NCBI RefSeq assembly: GCF_024519455.1
Contig: NZ_JALJRY010000007.1
Location: 180,880-244,879, forward strand
Direction of reading: 5' to 3'
Origin: Streptomyces sp. STR69
GTDB taxonomy: Bacteria; Actinomycetota; Actinomycetes; Streptomycetales; Streptomycetaceae
Length of the DNA stretch: 64,000 nt
Shown here: piece by piece, positions 1-7,934 of the stretch
How the letters are laid out: each line of letters opens with the position of its first letter
Numbering within the stretch: the first letter of the stretch is position 1
Made by a program: the position numbers and the translations under genes
Notes under the pieces: model-generated
Databases searched by the model: none
Seen by the model: the letters and a program-made list of their open reading frames with translations, nothing else
What the model was told of the DNA's origin: nothing

Positions 1-59
1 ACCGGCCACGACGGCACCCGAGTTCGCGTGAGCCTGAACGGCGCCCGGGCGGAGGGCCG
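1..59. other. Window edge, no assignable feature
   Basis: The first 59 bases lie downstream of the CorA gene. They may belong to a neighbouring gene cut by the window, but nothing can be recognised. Confidence 0.3.
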
Positions 60-1058
60 CTACAGCCAGCCGCGCCGCTTGAACGTCCGGTACAACAGCA
101 CCTCCAGGGCGACCATCAGCAGGATCACCGCCGGATACCCCCACAGCCAGTGCAGCTCCGGCATGTGGTCGAAGTTCATGCCGTAGACGCCCGCGATCAT
201 CGTGGGCACCGCGGCCATGGCCGCCCACCCGGAGATCTTCCGCATGTCGTCGTTCTGCCGGACACCGGTCTGCGCGAGATGTGCCGCCAGGACGTCCGAG
301 ACCAGCCGGTCCAGGCCCTCCACGGACTCGTTGACCTTCATCAGGTGGTCGTTCACGTCCCGGAAGAACGGCCGCGCCTTGTCGTGCACGAACCGCACCC
401 GGTCCCCGGCGAGACCGGCTCCCGCGAGCCGGGACAGCGGCTGCGCGAGCGGTCCGGTGGCCCGGCGGAACTCCAGGATCTGCCGCTTGAAGGCGTAGAT
501 CCGCGACGCCGTCGTCCGTGAGCCGCCGCCGGTCGGCGAGAACACCGCCGCCTCCAGCTCCTCCAGGTCCGTCTGCAACTCGCCCGCCACGTCCACGTAG
601 TGGTCGACCACGGCGTCCGCGATCGAGTACAGCACCGCCGTGGGCCCGTGCCGCAGCATCTCCGGCTCCTCCTCAAGACGGTGCCGTACGGCCGCCAGGG
701 GGGCCTCCTCACCGTGCCGGACGGTCACCACGAAGGAGTCGCCCACGAAGACCATGACCTCACCGGAGGTGACCACGTCGCTGTCCGCCTCGTAGCCGAC
801 CGGCTTGAGGACCATGAACAGCGAGTCGTCGTAGACCTCCAGCTTGGGCCGCTGATGCGCGGTCAGGGCGTCCTCGACGGCCAGCGGGTGCAGCGCGAAC
901 TCCTGGGTGACCTTGTCGAACTCGTCCTCCGTGGGCTCGTAGAGACCGATCCAGACGAACGCGTCACCCACCCGACGGCAGTGGTCCAGGCCGTCCGAGA
1001 AGTCGCCGGGCCCCTTCGTCCGGCGTCCGTCGCGGTAGATGGCGTAGTCGACGATCAC
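60..1058 (-). CDS. CorA-family magnesium/cobalt transport protein
   Basis: This 332-residue protein belongs to the CorA family of pentameric inner-membrane divalent-cation channels that take up Mg2+ or Co2+. The family signature GMN, followed closely by MPEL, lies at about residues 293-302 between two hydrophobic segments near the C-terminus. The N-terminal two thirds is soluble and charged, as expected for the cytoplasmic funnel. The GTG at 1058 is chosen because GGGAG lies ten bases upstream. An in-frame ATG 36 bases further up lacks such a site. The gene is divergent from the phosphomutase-like gene with only about 60 bases between them. The family call is firm; ion preference cannot be read from the sequence. 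Confidence 0.9.
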   Translation of the reverse strand: MIVDYAIYRDGRRTKGPGDFSDGLDHCRRVGDAFVWIGLYEPTEDEFDKVTQEFALHPLAVEDALTAHQRPKLEVYDDSLFMVLKPVGYEADSDVVTSGEVMVFVGDSFVVTVRHGEEAPLAAVRHRLEEEPEMLRHGPTAVLYSIADAVVDHYVDVAGELQTDLEELEAAVFSPTGGGSRTTASRIYAFKRQILEFRRATGPLAQPLSRLAGAGLAGDRVRFVHDKARPFFRDVNDHLMKVNESVEGLDRLVSDVLAAHLAQTGVRQNDDMRKISGWAAMAAVPTMIAGVYGMNFDHMPELHWLWGYPAVILLMVALEVLLYRTFKRRGWL

Positions 1059-1107
1059 GGTGCGTATTCTCCCGCCGTCCGGCCGAACCTGCACCCGGAC
1101 GTGCGCC

Positions 1108-1113
1108 TACCCT
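1108..1113 (+). promoter_or_regulatory. -10 box of a probable leaderless transcript
   Basis: TACCCT ends seven bases before the ATG at 1121, which places the expected transcription start at or next to the start codon. No Shine-Dalgarno sequence is visible. The -35 region is weak. Confidence 0.35.
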
Positions 1114-1120
1114 TGGCGGC

Positions 1121-1807
1121 ATGCCCACGTTGATCCTTGTCCGGCACGGACGTTCGACCGCCAACACCGGGGGAGTGCTCGCCGGCTGGACGCCCGGTGT
1201 AGCCCTCGACGAGCGGGGCAACGCCCAGGCCGCCGCGCTCCCCGGACGGCTCGCCGCGCTGCCGATCGCCGAGGTCGTCACCAGCCCGCTGCAACGCTGC
1301 CAGGAGACCCTCCAGCCCCTCCTGGACGCCCGCCCCGACCTGCGCGCGCACACCGACGACCGGATCGGGGAGTGCCACTACGGCGACTGGTCCGGCCGCA
1401 AGCTCGCCGAACTCAAGGACGAGCCCCTCATGGAGGTCGTCCAGGCGCACCCCTCGGCCGCCGCGTTCCCCGGCGGCGAGTCGATGCGGGCGATGCAGAC
1501 CCGCGCGGCCGAGGCCGTACGCGAGTGGAACGCGCGCGTGGAGCGCGATCACGGCGCCGACGCCGTCTACCTGATGTGCTCGCACGGCGACATCATCAAG
1601 TCCCTCGTCGCGGACGCACTCGGACTTCATCTGGACCTCTTCCAGCGGATCTCCGTAGAACCGTGTTCCATCACCGCGATCCGTTACACCCGTCTCAGGC
1701 CCTTTCTCGTACGGCTCGGGGACACCGGCGATCTCGCCTCCCTGGCGCCGCGCGAGGAGCCCCCGGGCGACGAGGCCACGGTCGGGGGCGGCGCGGGCGC
1801 ACCGTGA
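1121..1807 (+). CDS. Histidine phosphatase/phosphomutase-like protein (MSMEG_4193-type)
   Basis: This 228-residue protein has the phosphoglycerate-mutase/histidine-phosphatase fold. The phosphohistidine motif LVRHGRSTAN is at residues 5-14, HYGDWSG comes in the middle, and a second catalytic histidine sits in CSHGDIIKSL. It is the first gene of a trio with the DUF3090 and PI-kinase-like genes. That arrangement is conserved across Actinobacteria, and the kinase partner has led to the suggestion that this member is a phosphomutase. Its substrate is unknown. A -10-like hexamer directly before the ATG suggests a leaderless mRNA. The fold is firm; the reaction is inference. Confidence 0.85.
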   Translation: MPTLILVRHGRSTANTGGVLAGWTPGVALDERGNAQAAALPGRLAALPIAEVVTSPLQRCQETLQPLLDARPDLRAHTDDRIGECHYGDWSGRKLAELKDEPLMEVVQAHPSAAAFPGGESMRAMQTRAAEAVREWNARVERDHGADAVYLMCSHGDIIKSLVADALGLHLDLFQRISVEPCSITAIRYTRLRPFLVRLGDTGDLASLAPREEPPGDEATVGGGAGAP

Positions 1808-1882
1808 TCGTCGGCCGCAGTAGGGTGAAGCGGTCGCAGTAGCGCCGCACTTGTCAGCAGTCGATTCCAATGGAGACAGGAC

Positions 1883-2473
1883 GTGTCCCGTCAGGTGTTC
1901 CTCTACGACCCGCCGGACCGCTTCGTAGCCGGTACGGTCGGTCTGCCCGGGCGCCGTACGTTCTTCCTCCAGGCCGCCTCCGGTCCTCGGGTGACCAGCG
2001 TGGCCCTGGAGAAGACGCAGGTCGCCGCGCTCGCCGAGCGCATGGACGAGCTTCTGGACGAGGTCGTACGGCGCAGTGGCGGCAGCGCGGCCGTCCCCGC
2101 CGTCACCCCCACCGAGATCTCCGACACCCGCCCGCTGGAGACTCCCGTCGAGGAGGAGTTCCGCGTCGGCACCATGGCGCTGGCCTGGGACGGCGAGGAA
2201 CAGCGCATGATCGTCGAGGCGCAGGCCCTCGTGGAGCTCGACGCGGAGTCCGAGGAGGACCTCGCCGAGGCCGAGGAGCGGCTGCTCCAGGACGAGGAGA
2301 ACGGCCCCCCGATGCTGCGGGTCCGGCTCACCGGCGCCCAGGCCCGCGCCTTCGCCAAGCGGGCCCTCGACGTCGTCAACGCCGGCCGGCCGCCGTGCCC
2401 GCTGTGCAGCCTCCCGCTCGACCCGGAAGGACACGTATGTCCGCGCCAGAACGGATACCGCCGCGGAGCGTGA
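1883..2473 (+). CDS. DUF3090 family protein
   Basis: This 196-residue protein has no known function. It starts at GTG, preceded by GGAGACAGG, and a -10-like TAGGGT lies about 60 bases upstream at 1821. It contains long acidic stretches in the middle. The C-terminus carries CPLC followed by HVC, which could bind a metal. The family occurs almost only in Actinobacteria, together with the neighbouring phosphomutase-like and kinase-like genes. Its 3' end overlaps the next gene by 37 bases, so the two are probably co-translated. Confidence 0.85.
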   Translation: MSRQVFLYDPPDRFVAGTVGLPGRRTFFLQAASGPRVTSVALEKTQVAALAERMDELLDEVVRRSGGSAAVPAVTPTEISDTRPLETPVEEEFRVGTMALAWDGEEQRMIVEAQALVELDAESEEDLAEAEERLLQDEENGPPMLRVRLTGAQARAFAKRALDVVNAGRPPCPLCSLPLDPEGHVCPRQNGYRRGA

Positions 2474-3264
2474 CCACGGCCGAGCTGCTCGCCAAGGGTG
2501 AGCTGAAGGTACGCGGACGCATCCGCGAGGCGTCGAACGCCGTGCTGTTCTGCTCCGTGACGTACGAGGGCCGCGAGGCGTCCTGCGTCTACAAGCCGGT
2601 CGCCGGGGAGCGCCCCCTCTGGGACTTCCCGGACGGCAACCTCGCCCAGCGCGAGGTCGCCGCCTACGAGGTCTCCGAGGCGACCGGCTGGGGCCTCGTT
2701 CCTACGACCGTGCTGCGCGACGGGCCGTACGGCGAGGGCATGTGCCAGCTGTGGATCGAGGCGTCGACGGACGAGGGCGGACCCGAACTGCTCGCCCTGG
2801 TCGACGCGGAGGAGCCCGAAGCGGGCTGGAAGGCCATCGGGTTCGCCGAGGTCGGCGAGGGGAAAACCGCCCTCCTGGTGCACGCCGACGACGAGCGGCT
2901 GCGCAGGCTCGCCGTCCTCGACGCCGTGATCAACAACGCCGACCGCAAGGGCGGCCATCTGCTGCCCGCCGACGAGGGCCGCCTCTACGGCATCGACCAC
3001 GGAGTCACCTTCAACGCCGAGAACAAGCTGCGCACCCTCCTGTGGGGCTGGGCGGGGGAGCAGCTCACCCAGGAGGCGGTCGACGTCCTCCAGGGGCTCA
3101 GAGAGGCCCTCAGGGACGGTGGAGGGCTCGCCGGGAAGCTCGCCGAGCTGATCACCGCCGTAGAACTCGATGCCACGCGCGCGCGTGTCGACGCGTTGCT
3201 CGCGGCCGGCAAGCATCCCGAGCCGAGCGGGGAATGGCCGGCCATTCCGTGGCCGCCCGTGTAG
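2437..3264 (+). CDS. PI3/4-kinase-related protein of the mshC-linked trio
   Basis: This 275-residue protein resembles the small kinase-like family distantly related to phosphatidylinositol 3/4-kinases. INNADRKGGH at about residues 166-175 and GIDHGVTFN shortly after it look like the catalytic and metal-binding loops. The start at 2437 is supported by GGAAGGA a few bases upstream and by overlap with the DUF3090 gene. The reading frame is open further upstream, but that part runs inside DUF3090 and looks non-coding. It probably phosphorylates a small molecule that the first gene of the trio also handles. The substrate is not known. mshC follows after about 95 bases. Confidence 0.8.
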   Translation: MSAPERIPPRSVTTAELLAKGELKVRGRIREASNAVLFCSVTYEGREASCVYKPVAGERPLWDFPDGNLAQREVAAYEVSEATGWGLVPTTVLRDGPYGEGMCQLWIEASTDEGGPELLALVDAEEPEAGWKAIGFAEVGEGKTALLVHADDERLRRLAVLDAVINNADRKGGHLLPADEGRLYGIDHGVTFNAENKLRTLLWGWAGEQLTQEAVDVLQGLREALRDGGGLAGKLAELITAVELDATRARVDALLAAGKHPEPSGEWPAIPWPPV

Positions 3265-3346
3265 CAGCACGGCGAGCGGGGTTGTGCAAGAGGGCCTTAC
3301 CGGTCGTCCGGCCTGGTCCGGTTCGTATGCGAAACATCTGTCCGGT

Positions 3347-3352
3347 TACGCT
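3347..3352 (+). promoter_or_regulatory. Possible -10 box for leaderless mshC
   Basis: TACGCT ends six bases before the mshC ATG. There is no convincing ribosome binding site between them. The candidate -35, TTCGTA at 3322, is poor. Confidence 0.3.
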
Positions 3353-3358
3353 CATGAC

Positions 3359-4588
3359 ATGTATGCCTGGCCCGCTTCTGAGGTCCCCGCCCTGCCCGGC
3401 AAGGGCCGCGACCTCCGGATCCACGACACCGCGACCGGCGGTCTGGTCACCCCGGACACCGGTCCCGTCGCCCGTCTCTACGTGTGCGGCATCACGCCGT
3501 ACGACGCCACCCACATGGGGCACGCGGCGACCTACAACGCGTTCGACCTCGTGCAGCGCGTGTGGCTCGACACCAAGCGGCAGGTTCACTACGTCCAGAA
3601 CGTGACCGACGTCGACGACCCGCTGCTGGAGCGCGCCGTGCGCGACGGCGTCGACTGGGTGGCCCTCGCCGAGAAGGAGACGGCGCTCTTCCGCGAGGAC
3701 ATGACCGCCCTGCGCATGCTGCCCCCGAAGCACTACATCGGCGCGGTCGAGGCGATACCCGGCATCGTGCCGCTCGTCGAGCGCCTCAGGGAGGCCGGTG
3801 CCGCCTACGAACTCGAGGGCGACACCTACTTCTCCGTCGGGTCCGACCCCAACTTCGGCAAGGTCTCGAACCTCGACGCCGCCGCGATGCGCCTGCTGTC
3901 CGCCGAGCGTGGCGGCGACCCGGACCGTCCGGGCAAGAAGAACCCGCTCGACCCGATCCTGTGGCTCGCCGCCCGCGAGGGCGAACCCAGCTGGGACGGT
4001 GGCTCGTTGGGCGCCGGCCGCCCCGGCTGGCACATCGAGTGCGTGGCCATCGCCCTGGACCACCTCGGCATGGGCTTCGACGTCCAGGGTGGCGGCTCCG
4101 ACCTCGCCTTCCCGCACCACGAGATGGGCGCCTCGCACGCCCAGGTGCTGACCGGCGAGTTCCCCATGGCGAAGGCGTACGTCCACGCCGGCATGGTCGC
4201 CCTGGACGGCGAGAAGATGTCGAAGTCCAAGGGCAACCTGGTCTTCGTCTCGGCGCTGCGCCGCGAGGGCGTCGACCCGGCCGCGATCCGGCTGGCGCTG
4301 CTCGCCCACCACTACCGCGCCGACTGGGAGTGGACCGACGGGGTGCTCGCGGACGCGGTCGCCCGGCTCGGCCGCTGGCGCGCCGCCGTCTCCCGGCCGG
4401 ACGGCCCCTCCGCCCTGAAGCTCGTCGAGGAGATGCGCGAAGCCCTCGCGAACGACCTCGACGCCCCCGCCGCGCTCGCCGCGGTCGATCGCTGGGCCGC
4501 CGTCCAGCGCGACCGGGGCGGCAGCGACGAGGGCGCCCCCGGCGTCGTCTCCCGTGCCGTGGACGCCCTGTTGGGCGTGGCCCTGTAG
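3359..4588 (+). CDS. mshC: Cysteine--glucosaminyl-inositol ligase (mycothiol biosynthesis)
   Basis: MshC joins L-cysteine to GlcN-inositol using ATP, the penultimate step of mycothiol synthesis. The protein is a class I cysteinyl-tRNA synthetase paralogue. It has the HIGH-like motif THMGHA in the first 60 residues after a zinc-site CGIT, and the KMSKSKGN loop near residue 285. It lacks the long anticodon-binding region of CysRS. The length of 409 residues is typical of MshC. The ATG at 3359 gives the characteristic MYAWPAS N-terminus. The gene follows the conserved trio on the same strand and ends at a strong hairpin shared with the convergent PAC2 gene. Confidence 0.95.
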   Translation: MYAWPASEVPALPGKGRDLRIHDTATGGLVTPDTGPVARLYVCGITPYDATHMGHAATYNAFDLVQRVWLDTKRQVHYVQNVTDVDDPLLERAVRDGVDWVALAEKETALFREDMTALRMLPPKHYIGAVEAIPGIVPLVERLREAGAAYELEGDTYFSVGSDPNFGKVSNLDAAAMRLLSAERGGDPDRPGKKNPLDPILWLAAREGEPSWDGGSLGAGRPGWHIECVAIALDHLGMGFDVQGGGSDLAFPHHEMGASHAQVLTGEFPMAKAYVHAGMVALDGEKMSKSKGNLVFVSALRREGVDPAAIRLALLAHHYRADWEWTDGVLADAVARLGRWRAAVSRPDGPSALKLVEEMREALANDLDAPAALAAVDRWAAVQRDRGGSDEGAPGVVSRAVDALLGVAL

Positions 4589-4601
4589 CAACAGCGGACA
4601 G

Positions 4602-4643
4602 AACAGGGGCGGTTCCTCCCGGGTGGGAGGAACCGCCCCTGTT
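4602..4643. terminator. Bidirectional terminator between mshC and the PAC2 gene
   Basis: A perfect 19-bp stem (4602-4620 with 4625-4643) closes a four-base loop. The ends AACAGG and CCTGTT give A and T runs on either side. It lies between two convergent genes. Confidence 0.85.
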
Positions 4644-4666
4644 TCACGCCCAGTTGAAGGACGGAC

Positions 4667-5683
4667 TCACTCCTCGGAGGAATCCTCGTCGTCGGCCTCG
4701 GTGTCGGGCCCGGTCTCGGGCTCAGTCTCCGGCTTCGCGGGCCTCGTCGGCTTCGGACGGCCGCCGCCGGGGTTGTCCCGGAGATACGACGCGCTGTCGC
4801 TGCCGTCCGCCGTGGCATGCCCACCCGGCGGCGGACTGCCCCCGCCGTCCCTGCGCCGCAGATAGCGCTCGAATTCGCGGGCGATCGCCTCGCCCGACGC
4901 CTCCGGCAGCTCCGCGGTGTCGCGGGCCTCCTCCAGCGTCTGGACGTACTCGGCGACCTCGCTGTCCTCGGCGGCCAGTTGATCCACACCGACCTGCCAG
5001 GCGCGCGCGTCCTCGGGCAGCTCACCCAGCGGGATGCGCACGTCGATCAGGTCCTCCAGGCGGTTCAGCAGCGCCAGGGTGGCCTTCGGGTTGGGCGGCT
5101 GCGACACATAGTGCGGCACCGCCGCCCACAGCGACACGGCCGGTACGCCCGCGTGCGTGCACGCCTCCTGGAGGATGCCGACGATCCCGGTGGGACCCTC
5201 GTACTTGGTCTCCTCCAGGTCCATCCGCTGCGCCAGGTCCGCGTCGGACGTGGTCCCGCTGATCGGCACCGGACGTGTGTGCGGGGTGTCGCCGAGCAGC
5301 GCGCCCAGGATCACCACCAGCTCCACGCCCAGCTCGTGCGCGAAGCCCAGCAGCTCGTTGCAGAACGAGCGCCAGCGCATCGACGGTTCGATACCCCGGA
5401 CGAGTACGAGATCACGCGGCTTCTCACCGCCGACCCGGACCACCGAGAGACGGGTCGTGGGCCAAGTGATCTTTCGCACACCGGAATCCATCCACACCGT
5501 GGGCCGGTTCACCTGGAAGTCGTAGTAGTCCTCGGCGTCCAGGGCCGCGAACACCTCGCCCTTCCACTCTCTGTCCAGATGCGCGACCGCGGTGGAGGCG
5601 GCGTCGCCGGCGTCGTTCCAGCCCTCGAACGCGGCCACCATCACTGGGTCGATCAGCTCGGGAACCCCCTCCAGCTCGATCAC
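4667..5683 (-). CDS. PAC2-family protein
   Basis: This 338-residue protein belongs to the PAC2 family, named after a eukaryotic proteasome-assembly chaperone and common in Actinobacteria. The N-terminal core includes AAFEGWNDAGDAAS. The last 80 residues are rich in Pro, Gly, Asp and Glu and end in DDEDSSEE, a probably disordered acidic tail. The GTG at 5683 is preceded by GGAAGGAGG, which fixes the start. No bacterial role is established. Its presence in a genome that has a proteasome about 35 kb away is suggestive only. It is convergent with mshC. Confidence 0.8.
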   Translation of the reverse strand: MIELEGVPELIDPVMVAAFEGWNDAGDAASTAVAHLDREWKGEVFAALDAEDYYDFQVNRPTVWMDSGVRKITWPTTRLSVVRVGGEKPRDLVLVRGIEPSMRWRSFCNELLGFAHELGVELVVILGALLGDTPHTRPVPISGTTSDADLAQRMDLEETKYEGPTGIVGILQEACTHAGVPAVSLWAAVPHYVSQPPNPKATLALLNRLEDLIDVRIPLGELPEDARAWQVGVDQLAAEDSEVAEYVQTLEEARDTAELPEASGEAIAREFERYLRRRDGGGSPPPGGHATADGSDSASYLRDNPGGGRPKPTRPAKPETEPETGPDTEADDEDSSEE

Positions 5684-5738
5684 CCAGCGCCTCCTTCCGA
5701 TCTGCCCTCGCGTACGCCCCAACCTTACGGCGTCCGAC

Positions 5739-5757
5739 GGGGGCGCCCGCAGCCCCC
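5739..5757 (-). terminator. Possible terminator downstream of the GntR gene
   Basis: GGGGGC and GCCCCC pair around a seven-base loop about 125 bases beyond the GntR stop. It is a short GC-only stem, so support is modest. Confidence 0.35.
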
Positions 5758-5881
5758 TTGCACGGGGGAGTGACCCCATGCCTGCCCCGTCCGAGCCGGT
5801 CGAACACACAAGATCGCCACCCGGTGCGGACGCGGACCGGCAGGTCACTCCTCCGATGGATCAGCTGACCCACCCACTCGT

Positions 5882-6553
5882 TCACAGGGTCGAACGCAGC
5901 CACTGCTCCACGCTCGCGATGTGCACCGTCGCCCACGACCGCGCCGCCTCCGCGTCCCGGTCGCGCAGCGCGCCCAGGATCGCCCGGTGCTCGTGCAGGG
6001 TCCGGCTGACCGCGTCCTCCTGGGTCAGCCCGCGCCAGATCCTGGCCCGCGTGGTGGGGCCCGACAGACCGTCGAGGAGCGAGCAGAGCACCGAGTTGCC
6101 GGAGCTCTGCACGATGCCCCGGTGGAACTCCAGGTCGCAGGCGACCAGTTCCTCCACCGAAGGGGCACCGCCCAGCGCGTCCAACTGCAGGGTGAGCGCG
6201 TCCAGTTGCTGCTCGCTGATCCGCAGTGCCGCCATCCCCGTGGCAGCGGGCTCCAGAATCCGCCGTACGGCCAGGAATTCGAGCACCGTGTCGTCGCGGT
6301 GGAAGTCGACGACGAAACTCAGCGCCTCCAACAGGAGTTGAGGATCCAGACTCGTGACGTACGTGCCGTCGCCCTGCCGCACATCCAGGATGCGGATCAG
6401 CGACAGCGCACGCACTGCCTCCCGCAGGGAGTTGCGGGACAGGCCGAGTTCGGCGGCGAGCTCGCTCTCCTTGGGCAGCCGGTCCCCGGGACGCAGCGCG
6501 CCGGAGACGATCATTCCCTTGATTTTCTCGATCGCCTCATCGGTCACTGCCAT
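5882..6553 (-). CDS. FadR-subfamily GntR transcriptional regulator
   Basis: This 223-residue protein has an N-terminal GntR winged helix, with PGDRLPKESELAAELGLS at about residues 22-39 and a recognition helix that includes SRNSLREAVRAL. An all-helical FCD effector domain fills the rest. Such proteins usually bind a carboxylic acid or sugar acid, often through a metal. The ATG is preceded by GGGAGG. The gene lies 85 bases downstream of the amidohydrolase on the same strand. A short palindrome, ACATCCGATGT, sits 23 bases before its start, so autoregulation is likely. Whether it controls the upstream transporter operon is unknown. Confidence 0.88.
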   Translation of the reverse strand: MAVTDEAIEKIKGMIVSGALRPGDRLPKESELAAELGLSRNSLREAVRALSLIRILDVRQGDGTYVTSLDPQLLLEALSFVVDFHRDDTVLEFLAVRRILEPAATGMAALRISEQQLDALTLQLDALGGAPSVEELVACDLEFHRGIVQSSGNSVLCSLLDGLSGPTTRARIWRGLTQEDAVSRTLHEHRAILGALRDRDAEAARSWATVHIASVEQWLRSTL

Positions 6554-6575
6554 GACCGGCCTCCCTGTTGCTCAG

Positions 6576-6586
6576 ACATCCGATGT
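6576..6586. promoter_or_regulatory. Candidate GntR operator
   Basis: ACATCCGATGT is a perfect 11-base palindrome with a single central base, just upstream of the GntR start codon. FadR-type regulators often bind short palindromes of this kind. Confidence 0.4.
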
Positions 6587-6638
6587 ATCAGGCACATTAT
6601 GCGGGTTCAGTGGGCTGAACGGGTGGGAAATCCACAGC

Positions 6639-7934
6639 TCAGGCAAGTGATTCGAGCTCCGCGATCACGGCTTCCTCGTCCAGTGTGCCCAGTGTCCGGT
6701 CCCGCATCAGCACCCGGCCGTCCACCACCGTGTCCCGCACGTCCGCCGAGTGCGCCGCGTAGGCGAGCGTCGACCAGGGGTCGTGCAGGGGCCGCAGATG
6801 CGGTGCGCCCAGGTCGAGCACGATCAGATCGGCCCGCTTGCCCACTTCGAGCGAGCCGAGGTGCTCCCCGAGCCCCAGCGCCCGCGCGCCCTCGATCGTC
6901 GCCATCCGTACGGCCTGTTCGGCCCCGACCGCTGTCGGATCGCCGCCCGCCTTGTGCACCAACGCGGCCTGCCGCACGGCGCCCAGCACGTCCAGCGTGT
7001 TGGAGCTGACGGCCCCGTCCGTGCCCAGCCCGACGGTGACACCAGCGCTGAGCAACCGCGGCACCGGCGCGATCCCACACCCCAACTTCAGGTTCGACAC
7101 CGGACAATGGGCCACCGACGTGCCCGTGCGGGCCAGCGCCGCGATCTCCGGGCCGGTCAGGTCCACGGCGTGCGCGAGCAGCAGATCGGGACCCAGCAGC
7201 CCCAGCGAGTCGAGCAACTCCACAGGCCGCTTGCCGTACTTGACCTCGACGGTGGCGACCTCGGTCGCGTTCTCCGCCGCGTGGATGTGCAGCAGCGCCC
7301 CGAACTCCCGCGCCAGGGCGGCGATTTCGACGAGCTGATCGGGGGCGAGGGTGTAGGTCGAGTGCGCGAACAGGACCGGGCGCAGTCCCGGGCGTGCCCC
7401 GCCCCGCGCCGCCAAGTCCCTTCGCGCCCAGTCGAGTCGGTCCTCGTACGCGATGCCGTCCGGCGGCTCCGGTACGTCCATGAAGGTGGGCCCGGTGTGC
7501 AGCCGCCAGCCCGCCTCCCGGGCCGCCTGCTCGGCCGCCTCGTGGAACCAGTACATGTCGAGCGCCGAGGTGACCCCGGCCCGCACGCTCTCGACCACCG
7601 CGAGCCGCACCGCCGCCGCCACGTTCTTCGGCGCCAGCAGCTCGGCCTCCCACTTCAACACCCGCTCCAGGAAGCCCTGGAGAGTGACATCGTCGGCGCG
7701 ACCGCGCAGCAGGGTCATCGCGAGGTGGGTATGTGTGTTGATCAGCCCGGGCAGGACGAGACAGCCCTCGGCGTCGATCGAATCCGCAGCAGTGAAGCGT
7801 GCTTTCAGCTCCTCGGCAGGGCCTACGGCGACGATCTCGCCCTCGTGGACGGCAACTGCCCCGTCCTGTACGACAGTTCCGGCCTCGTCGACGGTCAGGA
7901 CATCCCCGCCGTGCACCAACAGATCGATGCTCAC
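6639..7934 (-). CDS. Amidohydrolase, MTA/S-adenosylhomocysteine deaminase-like
   Basis: This 431-residue metal-dependent deaminase is of the TrzN/AtzA/MtaD type. Visible motifs are NTHTHLAMTLLRG (first metal ligands) at about residues 65-77, HIHAAEN, AHCPVSNLKLG, and GLGTDGAVSSNTLD carrying the late aspartate. The TLLRG and GTDGAVSSN signatures resemble 5'-methylthioadenosine/SAH deaminases and related guanine or oxoguanine deaminases. It starts with a GTG that overlaps the phosphorylase stop by four bases, so the two are translationally coupled. With the adjacent phosphorylase and mtnA, MTA deamination to methylthioinosine is a reasonable inference. Another purine is possible. Confidence 0.8.
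   Translation of the reverse strand: MSIDLLVHGGDVLTVDEAGTVVQDGAVAVHEGEIVAVGPAEELKARFTAADSIDAEGCLVLPGLINTHTHLAMTLLRGRADDVTLQGFLERVLKWEAELLAPKNVAAAVRLAVVESVRAGVTSALDMYWFHEAAEQAAREAGWRLHTGPTFMDVPEPPDGIAYEDRLDWARRDLAARGGARPGLRPVLFAHSTYTLAPDQLVEIAALAREFGALLHIHAAENATEVATVEVKYGKRPVELLDSLGLLGPDLLLAHAVDLTGPEIAALARTGTSVAHCPVSNLKLGCGIAPVPRLLSAGVTVGLGTDGAVSSNTLDVLGAVRQAALVHKAGGDPTAVGAEQAVRMATIEGARALGLGEHLGSLEVGKRADLIVLDLGAPHLRPLHDPWSTLAYAAHSADVRDTVVDGRVLMRDRTLGTLDEEAVIAELESLA

Noticed and set aside
3230..3247. Palindrome GGAATGGCCGGCCATTCC
   Set aside because: It lies inside the coding end of the PI-kinase-like gene, more than 100 bases before mshC. GGAAT recalls a SigR -35 but no GTT stands at the right distance.
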